DNA from: Isoetes engelmannii
Lineage: Eukaryota > Streptophyta > Lycopodiopsida > Isoetales > Isoetaceae
Length of the DNA stretch: 20,248 nt
NCBI GenBank assembly: GCA_011763485.2
Contig: JAANSK020286491.1
Location: 1-20,248 of the forward strand
Reading direction: 5' to 3'
In this document: one piece after another, positions 20,172-20,248 of the stretch
Layout of the letters: each line of letters begins with the position of its first letter
Position numbering within the stretch: the stretch's first letter is position 1
The notes under the pieces: generated by a model
The model's input: the letters and a program-made list of their open reading frames with translations, nothing else
Database searches by the model: none
What the model was told of the DNA's origin: nothing
Position numbers and translations under genes: made by a program

Positions 20172-20248
20172 TGTGACGTACCCAACTCATCTACGGTGCC
20201 CCCACCGTATAGAAGCTGGATCATTCCCCCTTATTGGCCTAGCAAGCC
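20172..20248 (-). mobile_element. LTR end of a related element, cut by the window edge
   Basis: The plus strand starts TGTGACGTACCC and then follows the same block order as 2430..2510 and 4270..4350 (GTGCCCCCA, a CTATA-like segment, CTAGCAAG). No primer-binding site adjoins it at 20171, so it is probably the 3' end of a separate element or a solo LTR on the minus strand. The rest lies beyond the window. Confidence 0.65.

Overview
The window looks like nuclear DNA of a land plant, most likely a flowering plant. The evidence is AT-rich intergenic DNA full of short repeats, an LTR retroelement whose primer-binding site matches the 3' end of initiator-Met tRNA, a telo-box (AAACCCTAA) in a GC-rich presumed leader, and one multi-exon gene with short GT-AG introns of 95 to 256 bases. 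No bacterial, organellar, rRNA, tRNA or CRISPR signal was found. The species cannot be named from this sequence.

The only gene I can reconstruct with confidence lies on the minus strand, 16410 down to 11694. Five coding exons (16410..16204, 16038..15823, 15566..12264, 12168..11969, 11745..11694) join without a frame break into 3,978 nt, or 1,325 residues. The protein has an N-terminal RING finger, two TRAF-type zinc-finger units, a very long low-complexity body (Q/Y-rich with a pure poly-Q run, then Ser- and Pro/Gly/Arg-rich), and a C-terminal matrin/U1-type C2H2 finger next to a basic cluster. Its presumed promoter and leader (about 16411..17040) hold a telo-box, a likely 5'UTR intron and two small upstream ORFs. 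The second ends two bases before the main ATG.

The left part (about 2050..5729) is a minus-strand, apparently non-coding LTR retroelement. It reads LTR B (5729..4270), PBS, a 1.16 kb internal region, polypurine tract, LTR A (3113..2430), then a second PBS and a partial second internal region. Two elements therefore share an LTR. The internal regions carry three copies of a 71-nt foldback sequence and a near-palindrome beside each PBS. A third related LTR end is cut by the right edge (20172..20248).

The stretch 5749..6990 may hold decayed coding fragments of unknown origin. The rest, 6991..11581 and 17041..20171, is intergenic DNA marked by many two-copy tandem duplications (units of 20, 27, 33, 37, 42 and 188 bases; a 122-base one lies at the left end) and a small foldback element at 17368..17492.
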